NCBI RefSeq assembly: GCF_000614975.1
Contig: NZ_BALM01000009.1
Location: 62,001-126,000, forward strand
DNA length: 64,000 nt
Source of the DNA: Shewanella marina JCM 15074
GTDB lineage: Bacteria; Pseudomonadota; Gammaproteobacteria; Enterobacterales; Shewanellaceae
Direction of reading: 5' to 3'
Made by a program: the position numbers and the translations under genes. Of the stretch, positions 18,770 through 29,619 are shown piece after piece; positions within the stretch are counted from its first letter, which is position 1, and every line of letters begins with the position of its first letter. A model generated the notes under the pieces. The model saw nothing but the letters and a program-made list of their open reading frames with translations, ran no database searches and was not told where the DNA came from.

Positions 18770-18780
18770 TGCCCTTTTTA
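18755..18780. terminator. Terminator overlapping the hydroxylase stop codon
   Basis: AAAAAGGGC / GCCCTTTTT with a 7-nt loop that contains the TAA stop. A/T tails on both sides also suit the convergent rlmG. Confidence 0.82.
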
Positions 18781-18796
18781 GTTATTTAGGTTTAAC

Positions 18797-19936
18797 TTAT
18801 TTGGTTTTTTGAGCTTGCAGGATCACAAATTTACCATTGCTGGCGACAGTGGTGCAGTTACCAAATAAACGTTTTAACTTAACGTGATAAGCAAGATGGC
18901 GATTGCCTACAATATGCAAGATGCCGCCGATTTTTAAGCGATTTCGAGCATCTAAGAACATCTGCCATGCAATATGATCGGTAATCGCTTCACCTTGATG
19001 GAATGGCGGGTTGCATAATACTAAATCGGCATTCACATCTTGAGGTAGGTGGGTGAGACAGTCATCCCAATAAAAATGACCTTTATCTGCAGGCAACGCG
19101 TTAAGTTGCCAATTGTGTTGGCAACTGGCAACCGCCATTTCTGAATCATCAACAAAGTGGATATCAGCGTTTGGCCATTGTTTCGCTGCGGTTAAGCCTA
19201 ATACGCCGTTACCACAACCAAGATCAATAATTTGTTGATAATCACCTTGGGGTAAATTATCTAGCATAATACGCGCACCAATATCGAGTTTATTAGCGGC
19301 AAATACATTGCTTAAATTGGTAACGTTAAGTTGGCTATCTTCTATTTGCCATTGTTGAGGCGCAGGTAACTTACGCACTTTACCATCAAAAATAGCCGTG
19401 ATAATGCGTGTTTTTTTCCAAGTTAAACTTGCGCTTGCTGGGCCGAAATGTTGTTCAATTAAGGCTAAAATAGACTTATTAATTGATTTTGCTTTAGCGC
19501 TAATTAACACCTGCATCCCTTGTGGTAATGCCTGTGATAAACGTACTAACTGCTCACTAAAATAGCTTAAGTTTTTAGGCAATTTACATAAAACTAATTG
19601 CGGTATTGTTGAAATTGGCTGACGGCTATTAATAAACTCAATATGGTCGCTATTTAATTGGTTACAGCTTAGGTTATGCTTAATCCCTAAATAACTGGTT
19701 TTAGCGTCGGTTTCTATTTGCAATGGCCACTGCGGATTTAGACTTTTAAGGGCGCAGGTCAGCGCACCAAAACTATCGTTAATGAGTAGGCTAGGCACGG
19801 CTTGTTGTTGCTGTTCTATTAAGTGTTTAATTAGGTGTTCATCAGCAGCATCCCATGCTTGCAAATTTGATTCTTGGGTTGCTGGATAGCGATGTAGTTG
19901 TAACTCAATATCAGCTAAACAAAAGTGTGTACTCAT
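18797..19936 (-). CDS. rlmG: 23S rRNA (guanine-N2-)-methyltransferase RlmG
   Basis: A 379-residue SAM-dependent methyltransferase with duplicated small-methyltransferase domains, the length of E. coli RlmG (modifies G1835 of 23S rRNA). SAM-binding motif I is [20 protein letters not shown], and the catalytic NPPF motif is in [20 protein letters not shown]. The N-terminal domain lacks these motifs, as expected for RlmG/RsmC. It is divergent from the alkB-like gene. Confidence 0.92.
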   Translation of the reverse strand: MSTHFCLADIELQLHRYPATQESNLQAWDAADEHLIKHLIEQQQQAVPSLLINDSFGALTCALKSLNPQWPLQIETDAKTSYLGIKHNLSCNQLNSDHIEFINSRQPISTIPQLVLCKLPKNLSYFSEQLVRLSQALPQGMQVLISAKAKSINKSILALIEQHFGPASASLTWKKTRIITAIFDGKVRKLPAPQQWQIEDSQLNVTNLSNVFAANKLDIGARIMLDNLPQGDYQQIIDLGCGNGVLGLTAAKQWPNADIHFVDDSEMAVASCQHNWQLNALPADKGHFYWDDCLTHLPQDVNADLVLCNPPFHQGEAITDHIAWQMFLDARNRLKIGGILHIVGNRHLAYHVKLKRLFGNCTTVASNGKFVILQAQKTK

Positions 19937-20015
19937 TAAGGGGCCTAGCAGTGTTCAATAATGTCGGTGATTATCGCTGATCGCTATGACAGACGCAATT
20001 TGTTAAGGAGAGTAA

Positions 20016-20630
20016 ATGCAACAAGCTGACTTATTTGCTGATAAAGCACCTCAGCAATTACCTTTTACGCATATTGCCAATTACCTTAATCTTAAACAGC
20101 GACAGCTATTGTTGGCAGAAGCAGAAACTTATCCATTCTCACAGCCGATAGTCACGGTATACGGTAAACAACACCCTATTCCGCGTCAGCAAGTGTGGTT
20201 TGCAGATACTGGTTGCCATATCAAGTTTTCACATACGTTAATTGCTGCGCAAACATGGCGCCCGATGTTAACCAAGTTACGGCAAAAGTTGCTGGCAGAT
20301 TTTGAGGTGGATTTTAATGGGGTGTTAGTGAATCAGTATCGTAATGGCTTGGATCAAATGGGAATGCATTGTGATGATGAACCAGAAATCGTGCCACAGA
20401 CGCCTATTGTATCTATCAGTTTAGGGGCAAGTAGAGATTTTGTGGTGCAGCACAAACAAACTAAACAACGCCATATGATGAGTTTAAATGATGGTGATTT
20501 AGTGTTGATGCCTGCGCGTATGCAACAAACTTGGCTGCATGGTATTCCCAAGCGCAGCAAAGTGATGCAAATGCGCTTAAATTATACTTTTAGGCAAATT
20601 ATTGCGGGTTACCATCAAGATTCGTTTTAA
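20016..20630 (+). CDS. AlkB-like 2-oxoglutarate/Fe(II) dioxygenase
   Basis: A 204-residue AlkB-family dioxygenase, close in layout to ALKBH2-type bacterial proteins, which repair alkylated bases by oxidative demethylation. Iron ligands are visible as HCDDE (H-x-D, in MGMHCDDEPEI) and the His in TWLHGIPKR. The 2-oxoglutarate-binding arginines are in RLNYTFR. LVNQYRNG and SISLGASRDF are typical of the nucleotide-recognition part. AAGGAG precedes the ATG. bolA follows on the same strand. Confidence 0.88.
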   Translation: MQQADLFADKAPQQLPFTHIANYLNLKQRQLLLAEAETYPFSQPIVTVYGKQHPIPRQQVWFADTGCHIKFSHTLIAAQTWRPMLTKLRQKLLADFEVDFNGVLVNQYRNGLDQMGMHCDDEPEIVPQTPIVSISLGASRDFVVQHKQTKQRHMMSLNDGDLVLMPARMQQTWLHGIPKRSKVMQMRLNYTFRQIIAGYHQDSF

Positions 20631-20720
20631 CATTATTACTGCTCATTTGGTCATATCTTGCTATTTCAAAGGCGCAAGATTACTCTGCTAACCATCTTAG
20701 TTATTTACATGAGTTTACTG

Positions 20721-21029
20721 ATGATGGATACACCTATTGCTAATCGTTTGACCGAGAAATTAACTGCAGCACTCTCCCCAACGCATCTTGAAGTGATTAA
20801 TGAAAGTCACAATCATCACGTTCCTGCAAATTCAGAAACCCACTTTAAAGTGGTTATTGTCAGTAATACCTTTGAAGGCCAACGGTTGATTGCTCGCCAT
20901 CGTGCTGTGAATGGCGCGTTAATGGATGAATTTGAGCACGGTCTGCACGCATTAACGATGCACACTTATACGCCTGATGAGTGGCAAGCATTAGACGCGG
21001 TACCTGAATCACCCAAATGTAAAGGTTAA
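20721..21029 (+). CDS. bolA: BolA family protein
   Basis: A ~102-residue BolA-fold protein. It contains LEVINESHNHHVPANSETHF, VVIVSNTFEGQRLIARHRAV and the C-terminal LTMHTYTPDEW, all diagnostic of BolA proper rather than IbaG. BolA proteins bind Fe-S glutaredoxins and affect envelope and biofilm genes. The start is uncertain: ATG 20721, ATG 20724 or ATG 20709, and none has a strong SD; comparison with E. coli BolA favours 20721. A strong terminator follows. Confidence 0.9.
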   Translation: MMDTPIANRLTEKLTAALSPTHLEVINESHNHHVPANSETHFKVVIVSNTFEGQRLIARHRAVNGALMDEFEHGLHALTMHTYTPDEWQALDAVPESPKCKG

Positions 21030-21070
21030 GTTCATTTACCGGAATTAGACTTAACTTCAGGTCAACTTTT

Positions 21071-21103
21071 AAAAAGCGTATCAGTTTTTGATACGCTTTT
21101 TTT
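21071..21103 (+). terminator. Terminator after bolA
   Basis: A 13-bp perfect stem, AAAAAGCGTATCA / TGATACGCTTTTT, with a 5-nt loop and a T run. Confidence 0.9.
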
Positions 21104-21277
21104 ATGGCAAAAAATGGTCATTAATCTGTGCATGAAGTGAGCAGTATCTTTGGTTTTATGTTGAATATATGTAATGATTAGATCGATATTTGATTGTGAA
21201 TAAGCAACGTAGATAGTTCTGTTCATATGTAGAAGATAATGGACCCAATTTATTCATTTAAGTTACTGGAGATAAGG

Positions 21278-21787
21278 ATGCCACTACTCGATAGTTTCAC
21301 TGTAGATCATACTCGTATGCAAGCGCCTGCGGTACGTATCGCTAAAACCATGGTAACCCCAAAAGGGGATACGATTACTGTATTTGATTTACGTTTTTGC
21401 ATTCCAAATCAAGCCATTTTAAGTGAACAAGGTATTCATACCTTAGAGCATTTATACGCAGGCTTTATGCGTGACCACCTCAATAGTGAACATGTTGAGA
21501 TTATCGATATTTCGCCAATGGGCTGTCGAACTGGCTTTTACATGAGTTTAATTGGTGAACCTTCTGAAGAAACTGTGAGTTCGGCATGGTTAAGTGCGAT
21601 GCACGATGTGATCAATGTTAAACAACAAGCTGATATCCCAGAGTTGAATGAATATCAATGTGGTACCTATACGATGCATTCGTTAACAGAAGCAAAGAAT
21701 ATTGCTAAAAGTATTATTAATGCAGGTATCGCTATCAACAAAAATAATGATTTAAAGCTTAGCTCTGATATTTTGAAACAACTTTAA
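21278..21787 (+). CDS. luxS: S-ribosylhomocysteine lyase (autoinducer-2 synthase)
   Basis: A 169-residue LuxS that splits S-ribosylhomocysteine to homocysteine and DPD, the AI-2 precursor. The N-terminus [20 protein letters not shown] is consensus. The metal site is HTLEH plus the downstream Cys in EYQCGTY, and the catalytic Cys is in MGCRTGFYM. The ATG at 21278 is chosen by family start; an ATG-type ORF from 21239 is longer than the family. It is monocistronic, with a terminator at 21894. Confidence 0.96.
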   Translation: MPLLDSFTVDHTRMQAPAVRIAKTMVTPKGDTITVFDLRFCIPNQAILSEQGIHTLEHLYAGFMRDHLNSEHVEIIDISPMGCRTGFYMSLIGEPSEETVSSAWLSAMHDVINVKQQADIPELNEYQCGTYTMHSLTEAKNIAKSIINAGIAINKNNDLKLSSDILKQL

Positions 21788-21893
21788 TTAAATCAGATAT
21801 TAACATTGGTCTATTCAAAAAATTTGAAACTTTACTTATAGCTACTCTTTGTTTTTGTGTAACTGATTGAATAGTAAGTTGTTAGTGTGGTGT

Positions 21894-21920
21894 AAAGGTC
21901 GTTTAAACACGGCCTTTTTT
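21894..21920 (+). terminator. Terminator downstream of luxS
   Basis: AAAGGTCGT / ACGGCCTTT (one G-T pair) with a 6-nt loop and a following T run, 107 bp after the luxS stop. Confidence 0.8.
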
Positions 21921-22402
21921 ATTGCTTTAAATTTGAGACTGATTAAATAGTAGTAAAACCTAAAATAACAACAATGTTAATAAAAGGTGTTTAATTTTGT
22001 GCGATAAGGTTAATATATGCAGTCGTAGAACTGGTAAATTATTGTTATTTTTAAGTTATAAATAATTTATTAGTTAAAATAATTCTAGTTAACTAGCCAT
22101 AGCTTTGGCTATTTTTAGGGAGTTAGCTACCGTTTTATACGGTTAACAGGGGCGTGCAGGGAAAACGTCTATGGTAACAACAAGGTGTTATTGTAAATTT
22201 ATTGTTTAAAATGGATGCAATCAGGTTGCCTTATGGATATTTTCGTAGCAGTAAGTTTGTGGTTACGCTAAAATGCACGCGAGCAATTGTGATGTAGGTT
22301 GCAATTTTGTGATAAATTTGCGCTAGCTCAATAACCTTGTTGTCTAGGTGTGAGTAGGAACGCGGCGCATTGTCTTTCCTTCATAACGTAGTGCATTTGG
22401 AT
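21921..22402 (+). other. Long non-coding region before nqrA
   Basis: About 480 bp with no supported ORF. It holds a small hairpin AGCCA/TGGCT followed by ATTTTT (22098-22120), the short dyad ACCGT-TTTAT-ACGGT (~22130-22144), and AT-rich blocks that could be promoters. It is presumably the control region and leader of the nqr operon. I could not match it to a known riboswitch or sRNA, nor identify an unambiguous regulator box. Confidence 0.5.
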
Positions 22403-23737
22403 ATGATTACAATAAAGAAAGGATTGGAACTGCCTATCGCAGGTAGACCAGAGCAAGTTATTTATGATGGCCCAGCTATCGAGCAAGTAGCTACTTTAGG
22501 TGAAGAGTATATTGGCTTACGTCCGACAATGAAGGTTCGTGTCGGCGATAAGGTTGCCAAAGGACAGGTGATTTTTGAGGACAAAAAGAACCTTGGCGTC
22601 AAATATACTGCTTTAGCCAGTGGCACTATTAGTCAAATTAACCGCGGTGAAAAACGTGTACTTCAATCGGTTGTCATTGATATTGAGGGTGATGACAAAG
22701 TAGAGTTTAGTCGTTACTCACCACAAGAGTTAAACACGTTAGATGTGGCTCAAGTACGAGACAATTTAATCGAATCAGGTCTTTGGACCGCATTGCGCAC
22801 TCGCCCATTTAGTAAAGTTCCTGCCATAGATTCAACGCCTGCTGGTATTTTTGTGACTGCAATTGATACTCAACCATTAGCAGCAGATCCACAGCTTATT
22901 ATTAATGAAAATAAACAAGCTTTTGCTGATGGATTGACGGTGTTGTCAAAGTTAACCGATGGCAAAGTCTATCTGTGTAAAGCGCCTAATGCTGATATAG
23001 CTTCAGATAATGCTGAAGTTCATGAGTTTGCAGGTGTGCATCCTGCAGGTTTAGCTGGTACTCATATTCATTACCTGATGCCAGCATCTGCAAAACGTAC
23101 CGTTTGGTATGTTGGCTATCAAGATGTAATCGCAATCGGCATGTTGTTCACAACAGGTGAACTTTATACCAATAAAGTGATTGCAATTTGTGGCCCTAAA
23201 GCGACCAAGCCTCGTTTAGTTCGCACCCTTGTTGGTGCTAGCACAACGACACTAACAGCTGGAGAATACAGTGGTGATGATATTCGCGTTGTTTCTGGTT
23301 CAGTTTTAAATGGCCGAACGGCAGCAGGACCTCATGCGTTTTTAGGTCGTTATCATCAACAAATTAGTTTGTTAGAAGAAGGTACTGAAAAAGAGTTTAT
23401 TGGTTGGGCAATGCCGGGTAGTGATAAATTCTCGATTACTCGAACCTTCTTATCTCGTTTAACACCATCAAAGCTTTTTGATATGACCACCACTACAGGT
23501 GGTTCTGATCGTGCCATGGTACCAATTGGTAATTACGAGCGAGTAATGCCACTTGATATTTTACCAACGATGCTATTACGTGACCTACTTTCAGGTGATG
23601 TTGATGGTGCAGCGGCATTAGGTGCGTTAGAGCTAGATGAAGAAGATTTGGCATTATGCACTTTCGTTTGCCCTGGTAAATATGATTACGGTTCATATCT
23701 AAGGGATTGTCTAGATACGATCGAGAGGGAAGGCTAA
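22403..23737 (+). CDS. nqrA: Na+-translocating NADH:quinone reductase subunit A
   Basis: A 444-residue NqrA, the peripheral cytoplasmic subunit of the sodium-pumping NADH dehydrogenase that replaces complex I in many marine bacteria. The start ATG at 22403 gives [18 protein letters not shown], the family N-terminus; an upstream TTG at 22370 is rejected. [19 protein letters not shown] and [14 protein letters not shown] are consensus stretches. First gene of a tight nqrABCDEF operon; its stop overlaps the nqrB start (TAATG). Confidence 0.96.
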   Translation: MITIKKGLELPIAGRPEQVIYDGPAIEQVATLGEEYIGLRPTMKVRVGDKVAKGQVIFEDKKNLGVKYTALASGTISQINRGEKRVLQSVVIDIEGDDKVEFSRYSPQELNTLDVAQVRDNLIESGLWTALRTRPFSKVPAIDSTPAGIFVTAIDTQPLAADPQLIINENKQAFADGLTVLSKLTDGKVYLCKAPNADIASDNAEVHEFAGVHPAGLAGTHIHYLMPASAKRTVWYVGYQDVIAIGMLFTTGELYTNKVIAICGPKATKPRLVRTLVGASTTTLTAGEYSGDDIRVVSGSVLNGRTAAGPHAFLGRYHQQISLLEEGTEKEFIGWAMPGSDKFSITRTFLSRLTPSKLFDMTTTTGGSDRAMVPIGNYERVMPLDILPTMLLRDLLSGDVDGAAALGALELDEEDLALCTFVCPGKYDYGSYLRDCLDTIEREG

Positions 23738-24938
23738 TGAGCTTAAAGGATTTTATCGAACGTATTGAGCCGCAATTTGAAAAAGGCGGTAAATACGAAA
23801 AGTGGTATGCACTTTATGAAGCAGCAGCCACTATCTTTTATACACCGGGTAAGGTGAATAAAGGTCGAACTCATGTTCGTGATAATTTAGATTTAAAACG
23901 TATGATGATCATTGTTTGGGCATGTACTTTCCCTGCAATGTTTGTCGGTATGTATAACGTCGGTTTACAAGCGCAAGAAGCACTAGTTGCAGGTTTTGGC
24001 GTACCAGATGTGTGGCAAACAGCCTTATTTGGTATGTTTGGTACAGAGTTAACCGCCAATTCAGGTGTCGCCGGATTGATGTGGTATGGCGCTTGTTTCT
24101 TCCTGCCTATCTATGCCACAACCTTTATTGTGGGTGGTTTCTGGGAAGTGCTATTTGCGTCGGTACGTGGTCATGAAGTGAACGAAGGCTTCTTTGTTAC
24201 TTCAATACTCTTTGCCTTAACGTTACCCGCAACGATTCCATTATGGATGGTTGCACTGGTATTACCTTTGGTGTGGTTGTTGCCAAAGAAATCTTTGGTG
24301 GTACGGGCCGTAACTTCTTAAATCCAGCACTTGCTGGCCGCGCGTTTTTATTCTTCGCTTATCCTCTGAATATGTCTGGCGATACTAGCTGGGTAGTTGC
24401 TGATGGTTTCTCCGGTGCAACGGCACTGAGCCAAGCAGCAAGTGGTAGCTTGCAATATAACGGTTTAGACCAACAGTGGTGGGATTCATTCTTAGGCTTT
24501 ATTCCAGGTTCTGTGGGTGAAGTGTCTACCTTAGCAATCCTAATTGGTGGTGGCATTCTATTAATGACTCGCATTGCATCTTGGCGCATTGTCGCTGGCG
24601 TGATGGTGGGTATGTTTGCGGTTTCAGCACTACTTAATGCTATTGGTAGTGATACTAACCCTATGTTTGCTATGCCGTGGTACTGGCACTTAACCTTAGG
24701 TGGTTTTGCATTCGGTATGATGTTTATGGCAACAGACCCTGTGTCTGCATCATTTACTAATAAAGCAAAATGGGCATATGGCATCTTAATTGGTGCGATG
24801 GCGATATTTGTGCGTGTAATTAATCCAGCTTTCCCAGAAGGCATGATGTTGGCCATTTTATTTGCCAACCTATTTGCGCCGTTGTTCGACCATTTTGTGG
24901 TTCAAGCGAATATTAAGCGGAGGGTTGCACGTGGCTAG
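23737..24938 (+). pseudogene. nqrB: Na+-NQR subunit B, single frameshift
   Basis: NqrB is the main membrane subunit, carrying a covalent FMN and riboflavin. The first frame covers [20 protein letters not shown] through [12 protein letters not shown]; the next frame continues [20 protein letters not shown] to the end. The join is at 24256-24260, where CTGGTATT needs one G (CTGGGTATT) to read L-G-I. Repaired length is ~400 residues. The covalent FMN site, DGFSGATAL, is intact in the second part. With all partner genes intact, I take this as a sequence error. Confidence 0.93.
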
Positions 24939-25728
24939 TAACAAGGACTCGTTCGGCAAAACGTTATTTGTCGTGATTGGATTATGCTTAATCTGCTCTA
25001 TTTTTGTATCAACAGCAGCGGTATTACTTAAGCCAACACAAGAGCAAAACAAATTGCTCGATAGACAAAAGTATATTTTAGAGGCTGCCAATTTAATTGA
25101 TCTTAAAGATGGCAGTATCACAAAACAGCAAATTTTAGCCCTTTATAAAAAGCACGTAAAAGCACAGGTTATTACCTTAAAAACAGGTGAAATCGACGCA
25201 AACGTCAATGGCGACCTTTTTGATGAAAAGAAAGCAGCTCGTGACCCTGCAACATCGTTTGTTCCTGAGCATGATATTGCTCAAGTAAAACGAGTTGCTA
25301 AAGACGCGGTGATTTATGAAGTGTTTGATGACGCTGGCCAACTTAAAACGGTTATTTTACCGATTAAAGGTTACGGTTTGTGGTCAACTATGTATGCATT
25401 CTTAGCACTAGAACCAGATCTTAATACCATTCAAAACCTTGTTTACTATGACTTCTCAGGTTCTGGTGAAACACCGGGTTTAGGTGGTGAAGTTCAAAAT
25501 CCAAAGTGGAAAGCATTATGGGTAGGCAAGAAGTTATTTGATGCTCAAGGTCAGCTTGAGATTAAAGTAACTAAAAACCCTGCCGTTGCACAAACACAAT
25601 ATGGTGTTGATGCGCTTTCTGGTGCAACGTTAACCAGTAATGGTGTGCAGTATTCATTGGATTTCTGGCTCGGTAATGAAGGCTTCGGCCCATTTATTGA
25701 CCGAGTACGCGAAGGAGGACGCATTTAA
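24931..25728 (+). CDS. nqrC: Na+-NQR subunit C
   Basis: A ~265-residue NqrC with one N-terminal membrane helix and a periplasmic FMN_bind domain. The covalent FMN threonine lies in [10 protein letters not shown] (D227, T233), the substrate site of ApbE. GTG at 24931 follows a strong AGGG/GGAGG-like SD and overlaps nqrB by 8 bases. The C-terminus [20 protein letters not shown] is typical. Its stop overlaps the nqrD start. Confidence 0.95.
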   Translation: MASNKDSFGKTLFVVIGLCLICSIFVSTAAVLLKPTQEQNKLLDRQKYILEAANLIDLKDGSITKQQILALYKKHVKAQVITLKTGEIDANVNGDLFDEKKAARDPATSFVPEHDIAQVKRVAKDAVIYEVFDDAGQLKTVILPIKGYGLWSTMYAFLALEPDLNTIQNLVYYDFSGSGETPGLGGEVQNPKWKALWVGKKLFDAQGQLEIKVTKNPAVAQTQYGVDALSGATLTSNGVQYSLDFWLGNEGFGPFIDRVREGGRI

Positions 25729-26360
25729 TGGCTACTTCTAAAGAGTTAAAACAGGTTTTAACAGGCCCCGTTTTCAGTAATAACCCGATTGCGTTACAAA
25801 TTTTAGGTGTCTGTAGTGCGCTAGCGGTAACCAGTAAGATGGAAACCGCATTGGTGATGACCATTGCATTAACCGTGGTAACAGCATTTTCGAACTTATT
25901 CATTTCGATTATTCGTAACCATATTCCTAGTAGTGTTCGTATTATCGTGCAGATGACGATTATTGCATCATTGGTAATTGTGGTTGACCAAGTGCTACAA
26001 GCGTACGCCTACGATGTTGCTAAGCAACTATCAGTATTTGTTGGTTTGATTATTACTAACTGTATTGTAATGGGACGTGCTGAAGCATACGCCATGAAAA
26101 CGCCACCATTAATGAGCTTTATGGATGGTATTGGTAATGGTCTAGGTTACGGTATGGTATTGCTTTCTGTTGCCTTTGTTCGTGAACTATTTGGTAATGG
26201 TTCATTATTTGGAGTAGAGATCTTAAATAAGATTTCTGAAGGTGGCTGGTATCAGCCAAATGGCTTGTTATTACTACCGCCAAGTGCCTTCTTCCTTATC
26301 GGTATGTTGATCTGGGTTATTCGTATTTATAAGCCAGAACAAGTAGAAGCTAAGGGGTAA
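25728..26360 (+). CDS. nqrD: Na+-NQR subunit D
   Basis: A 210-residue membrane subunit with about six helices. [20 protein letters not shown] near the N-terminus and [20 protein letters not shown] contain conserved cysteine and membrane half-repeats shared with NqrE and RnfE. Together NqrD and NqrE hold an Fe centre in the membrane. It starts in the TAATG overlap with nqrC and is followed 5 bp later by nqrE. Confidence 0.96.
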   Translation: MATSKELKQVLTGPVFSNNPIALQILGVCSALAVTSKMETALVMTIALTVVTAFSNLFISIIRNHIPSSVRIIVQMTIIASLVIVVDQVLQAYAYDVAKQLSVFVGLIITNCIVMGRAEAYAMKTPPLMSFMDGIGNGLGYGMVLLSVAFVRELFGNGSLFGVEILNKISEGGWYQPNGLLLLPPSAFFLIGMLIWVIRIYKPEQVEAKG

Positions 26361-26365
26361 CAGCG

Positions 26366-26974
26366 ATGGAACATTATATTAGTTTATTTATTCGTTCAGT
26401 TTTCATCGAGAACATGGCGTTATCTTTCTTCTTAGGTATGTGTACCTTCTTAGCGGTATCGAAGAAAGTATCAACTTCTATGGGCCTTGGTGTTGCGGTA
26501 ATTGTGGTATTGGCCATTTCAGTACCCGTTAACCAAATCATCTATCAAGGTATTCTTGCTCCAGGCGCCTTGGCTTGGGCGGGTGTGCCTGATGCCGATT
26601 TAAGCTTCTTGAAGTTTATTACCTTTATTGGTGTGATTGCGGCATTAGTACAGATACTCGAGATGACGTTGGATAAGTATTTCCCACCACTTTATAACGC
26701 ACTGGGTATTTTCTTACCTTTGATTACCGTGAACTGTGCAATTTTTGGTGCGGTATCATTTATGGTCGAGCGTGATTATAACCTCACTGAAAGTGTGGTG
26801 TTTGGCGTTGGTTCTGGGGTGGGTTGGGCATTAGCAATTGTATTACTTGCTGGTATTCGCGAGAAAATGAAATATTCAGATGTGCCAGATGGACTTCGTG
26901 GCTTGGGTATTACTTTCATTACAGCAGGTTTGATGGCCTTAGGTTTTATGTCGTTCTCAGGTGTGTCTTTATAA
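26366..26974 (+). CDS. nqrE: Na+-NQR subunit E
   Basis: A 202-residue membrane subunit, homologous to NqrD/Rnf[21 protein letters not shown] and [15 protein letters not shown] hold one conserved Cys; [20 protein letters not shown] holds the other. With NqrD it forms the intramembrane iron site used in electron transfer to NqrC. A GG-rich SD precedes the ATG. Confidence 0.96.
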   Translation: MEHYISLFIRSVFIENMALSFFLGMCTFLAVSKKVSTSMGLGVAVIVVLAISVPVNQIIYQGILAPGALAWAGVPDADLSFLKFITFIGVIAALVQILEMTLDKYFPPLYNALGIFLPLITVNCAIFGAVSFMVERDYNLTESVVFGVGSGVGWALAIVLLAGIREKMKYSDVPDGLRGLGITFITAGLMALGFMSFSGVSL

Positions 26975-27015
26975 ACACTGAGGTTGTTGAATAGGATCTT
27001 CTAAGGGATAAATGA

Positions 27016-28263
27016 ATGGATATTTTTAAAGCAACCCCAATAGACGTTTATTTAGGCGTGGGTATGTTTACGACTATTGTACTGATTTTGGTGCTGGTGA
27101 TTTTATTCGCCAAATCAAAGTTAGTTGCTAGTGGTGATATTAACATTGGTATTAACGATGATCCTGAAAAAGGGATTAAGACGGGTGCCGGTGGTAAGTT
27201 ATTAGGTGCATTGGCTGATAATGGCATTTTCGTTTCAAGTGCTTGTGGTGGCGGTGGCTCATGTGGTCAGTGCCGGGTTAAGATTAAATCTGGTGGTGGT
27301 GATATTCTGCCGACAGAACTTGATCATATTAGTAAAGGTGAGGCTCGTGAGGGTTGCCGTTTATCATGCCAAGTTAATGTTAAAAGTGACATGGAAATTG
27401 AGCTTGATGAAGAAATTTTTGGTATCAAGAAGTGGGAATGTTCTGTCATTTCTAATGATAACAAAGCGACCTTTATTAAAGAGTTAAAGCTAGGTATTCC
27501 TGACGGTGAGTCAGTACCGTTCCGTGCTGGTGGCTATATTCAGATTGAAGCACCTGCGCACCATGTGCGTTATGCTGATTATGATATTCCTGAAGAGTAT
27601 CGTGGTGACTGGGAACACTTTGGTTTCTTCAAGTTAGAATCTAAAGTTGATGATACAACAATTCGTGCATACTCAATGGCTAACTACCCAGAAGAGCATG
27701 GCATTATTATGCTAAACGTACGTATTGCTACCCCTCCACCACGTAATTTGACTTTACCATGCGGTAAGATGTCATCTTACATTTGGAGCCTAAAGGCGGG
27801 CGATAAAGTGACTATTTCAGGTCCATTTGGTGAGTTTTTTGCTAAAAAGACTGATGCTGAAATGGTCTTTATTGGCGGCGGTGCCGGTATGGCGCCAATG
27901 CGTTCGCACATCTTTGACCAATTAAAGCGTCTAAATTCTAAGCGTAAGATGAGTTTCTGGTACGGTGCTCGTTCTAAGCGTGAGATGTTCTATGTCGAAG
28001 ATTTCGATATGCTTGCAAATGAAAATGACAATTTTAACTGGCATGTGGCATTATCTGATCCGCAACCCGAAGATAATTGGGATGGCTATACTGGCTTTAT
28101 CCACAATGTTCTTTATGAAAACTACTTGCGTGATCACGAGGCACCAGAGGACTGTGAGTTCTATATGTGTGGACCTCCAATGATGAATGCGGCAGTTATC
28201 GGGATGCTAAAAGATCTCGGGGTCGAAGATGAAAATATCCTACTGGATGACTTCGGCGGTTAA
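27016..28263 (+). CDS. nqrF: Na+-NQR subunit F (NADH-oxidising, FAD and 2Fe-2S)
   Basis: A 415-residue NADH entry subunit. One N-terminal helix is followed by a 2Fe-2S domain with [14 protein letters not shown] and a fourth Cys in GCRLSCQ. An FAD domain carries [11 protein letters not shown], and an NADH domain carries [19 protein letters not shown] and [10 protein letters not shown]. The C-terminus LLDDFGG is that of the family. It ends the nqr structural genes; apbE follows 26 bp later. Confidence 0.97.
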   Translation: MDIFKATPIDVYLGVGMFTTIVLILVLVILFAKSKLVASGDINIGINDDPEKGIKTGAGGKLLGALADNGIFVSSACGGGGSCGQCRVKIKSGGGDILPTELDHISKGEAREGCRLSCQVNVKSDMEIELDEEIFGIKKWECSVISNDNKATFIKELKLGIPDGESVPFRAGGYIQIEAPAHHVRYADYDIPEEYRGDWEHFGFFKLESKVDDTTIRAYSMANYPEEHGIIMLNVRIATPPPRNLTLPCGKMSSYIWSLKAGDKVTISGPFGEFFAKKTDAEMVFIGGGAGMAPMRSHIFDQLKRLNSKRKMSFWYGARSKREMFYVEDFDMLANENDNFNWHVALSDPQPEDNWDGYTGFIHNVLYENYLRDHEAPEDCEFYMCGPPMMNAAVIGMLKDLGVEDENILLDDFGG

Positions 28264-28289
28264 TGTCCAATTTATAGATGTAGGTCACG

Positions 28290-29309
28290 ATGACTAAGAC
28301 CTTAGTAAACTGGCTAACCTTGATTGGGTTAGCCTTTTTTATCACAGCTTGTTCGAATCAACCTGAACAAGTCGCACTTTCTGGCAGCACCATGGGCACG
28401 ACATACCATATCAAGTATGTGCCTAATAAGCAGACACCGGAGCCACAGTTACTGCAAGCACAAATTGATTTAGCGTTAGATCAAGTTAATGATCAGATGA
28501 GTACCTATCGTAAAGACTCTGAGTTATCGCGATTTAACCAATCATTGTATGAGCAAAGTGTACCTGTGTCGGCAGATACCTTAAAAGTGATTCAAGAGGG
28601 CATCAAACTTAATGGTATTACAGATGGTGCGCTTGATATCACCTTAGGGCCGTTAGTGAACCTTTGGGGGTTTGGTCCAGATAAAAGGCCAACGACTATA
28701 CCAACAAAAGCTGAAGTGCGACGAGCTAAGTTAAAGACTGGCATAGATGCACTGCATATTAAAGGCAATATGATCAGTAAAACTAACCCTGACTTATATG
28801 TTGATTTATCATCAATTGCGAAAGGGTTTGGCGTTGATAAAGTTGCTAATATTCTGCAAAAATATCACGTGTCTGGTTACCTAGTTGAAATTGGTGGTGA
28901 GCTAAGAGTCAAGGGTAAAAAAGCAGATGGGGAACCATGGCGCATCGCCATTGAGCAACCATCAGATAATGGTAGAGCCGTACAACAGGTGATAGAACCA
29001 GGTACCATGGGCATGGCAACCTCTGGCGACTATCGTAATTATTATGAAGAGAACGGTAAGCGTTTTTCACATATTATTGACCCACGTACTGGTTATCCAA
29101 TTAATCATCGATTAGCTTCGGTAACCGTATTAGCGCCGCAATGTATGGTTGCTGATGGATATGCTACTGCGATGATGGTATTGGGAACTAAAGCGTCACT
29201 AGCATTGGCCAACAAGCAAGGTTTAGCCATTATGCTAATTGAAAAGCAGGATGATGGCTTTAAGGTGTTTTATAGCGATGCTTTTAAACCTTACTTAAAG
29301 CAACATTAA
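28290..29309 (+). CDS. apbE: FAD:protein FMN transferase, lipoprotein (Nqr-linked)
   Basis: A 339-residue ApbE. It attaches FMN from FAD to Thr in the SGAT sites of NqrB and NqrC outside the cytoplasm. A lipoprotein signal ends in FFITAC. Family motifs are SGSTMGTTYHI, LYVDLSSIAKGFGVDKVA, SGDYRNYY, HIIDPRTGYPI and the metal-binding ADGYATAMM (Asp and Thr both present). It directly follows nqrF and precedes nqrM, the standard maturation arrangement. Confidence 0.95.
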   Translation: MTKTLVNWLTLIGLAFFITACSNQPEQVALSGSTMGTTYHIKYVPNKQTPEPQLLQAQIDLALDQVNDQMSTYRKDSELSRFNQSLYEQSVPVSADTLKVIQEGIKLNGITDGALDITLGPLVNLWGFGPDKRPTTIPTKAEVRRAKLKTGIDALHIKGNMISKTNPDLYVDLSSIAKGFGVDKVANILQKYHVSGYLVEIGGELRVKGKKADGEPWRIAIEQPSDNGRAVQQVIEPGTMGMATSGDYRNYYEENGKRFSHIIDPRTGYPINHRLASVTVLAPQCMVADGYATAMMVLGTKASLALANKQGLAIMLIEKQDDGFKVFYSDAFKPYLKQH

Positions 29310-29319
29310 GGAGTTGAAG

Positions 29320-29544
29320 ATGAGTTCGTTTATAGCTGCATTTGTAGTATTACTCGCATTTTTTGTTTTAATGTCAATTGGTTATATTGTAAAACGAAAA
29401 GCTGTAGCAGGAAGCTGTGGTGGTTTAGGCGCTGTTGGTATTGCCAAAGCCTGTGACTGTGATGAGCCTTGTGATAGACGCAAAGCTAAAATGGCTAAAG
29501 AGCAAGCTAGATTAGATAAACTTAATCAAGATCGAATCATCTAA
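29320..29544 (+). CDS. nqrM: Na+-NQR maturation protein NqrM
   Basis: A 74-residue protein with one membrane helix followed by a cysteine cluster (GSCGGLG, KACDCDEPC). NqrM delivers iron to the NqrD/NqrE site and is needed for Nqr assembly. The ATG at 29320 with AAGGAG upstream is the start; a TTG at 29314 is rejected. A terminator follows, closing the operon. Confidence 0.94.
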   Translation: MSSFIAAFVVLLAFFVLMSIGYIVKRKAVAGSCGGLGAVGIAKACDCDEPCDRRKAKMAKEQARLDKLNQDRII

Positions 29545-29567
29545 ATAACACTTCTAAAGTCATACTT

Positions 29568-29597
29568 AAAAAACCGCAATTTGTTGCGGTTTTTTTA
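29568..29597 (+). terminator. Terminator of the nqr operon
   Basis: A 12-bp stem, AAAAAACCGCAA / TTGCGGTTTTTT, with a 4-nt loop and a long T run just after nqrM. Confidence 0.9.
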
Positions 29598-29619
29598 TAT
29601 CCACACTATTAATAAGAGT

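Noticed and set aside
22090-22180. Possible riboswitch before nqrA
   Set aside because: Only short hairpins with no conserved core of FMN, cobalamin or other known classes.
24359-24868. 169-codon open frame antisense to nqrB
   Set aside because: Lies wholly inside the strongly conserved nqrB and has no SD or recognisable domain; it is a shadow of the real gene.
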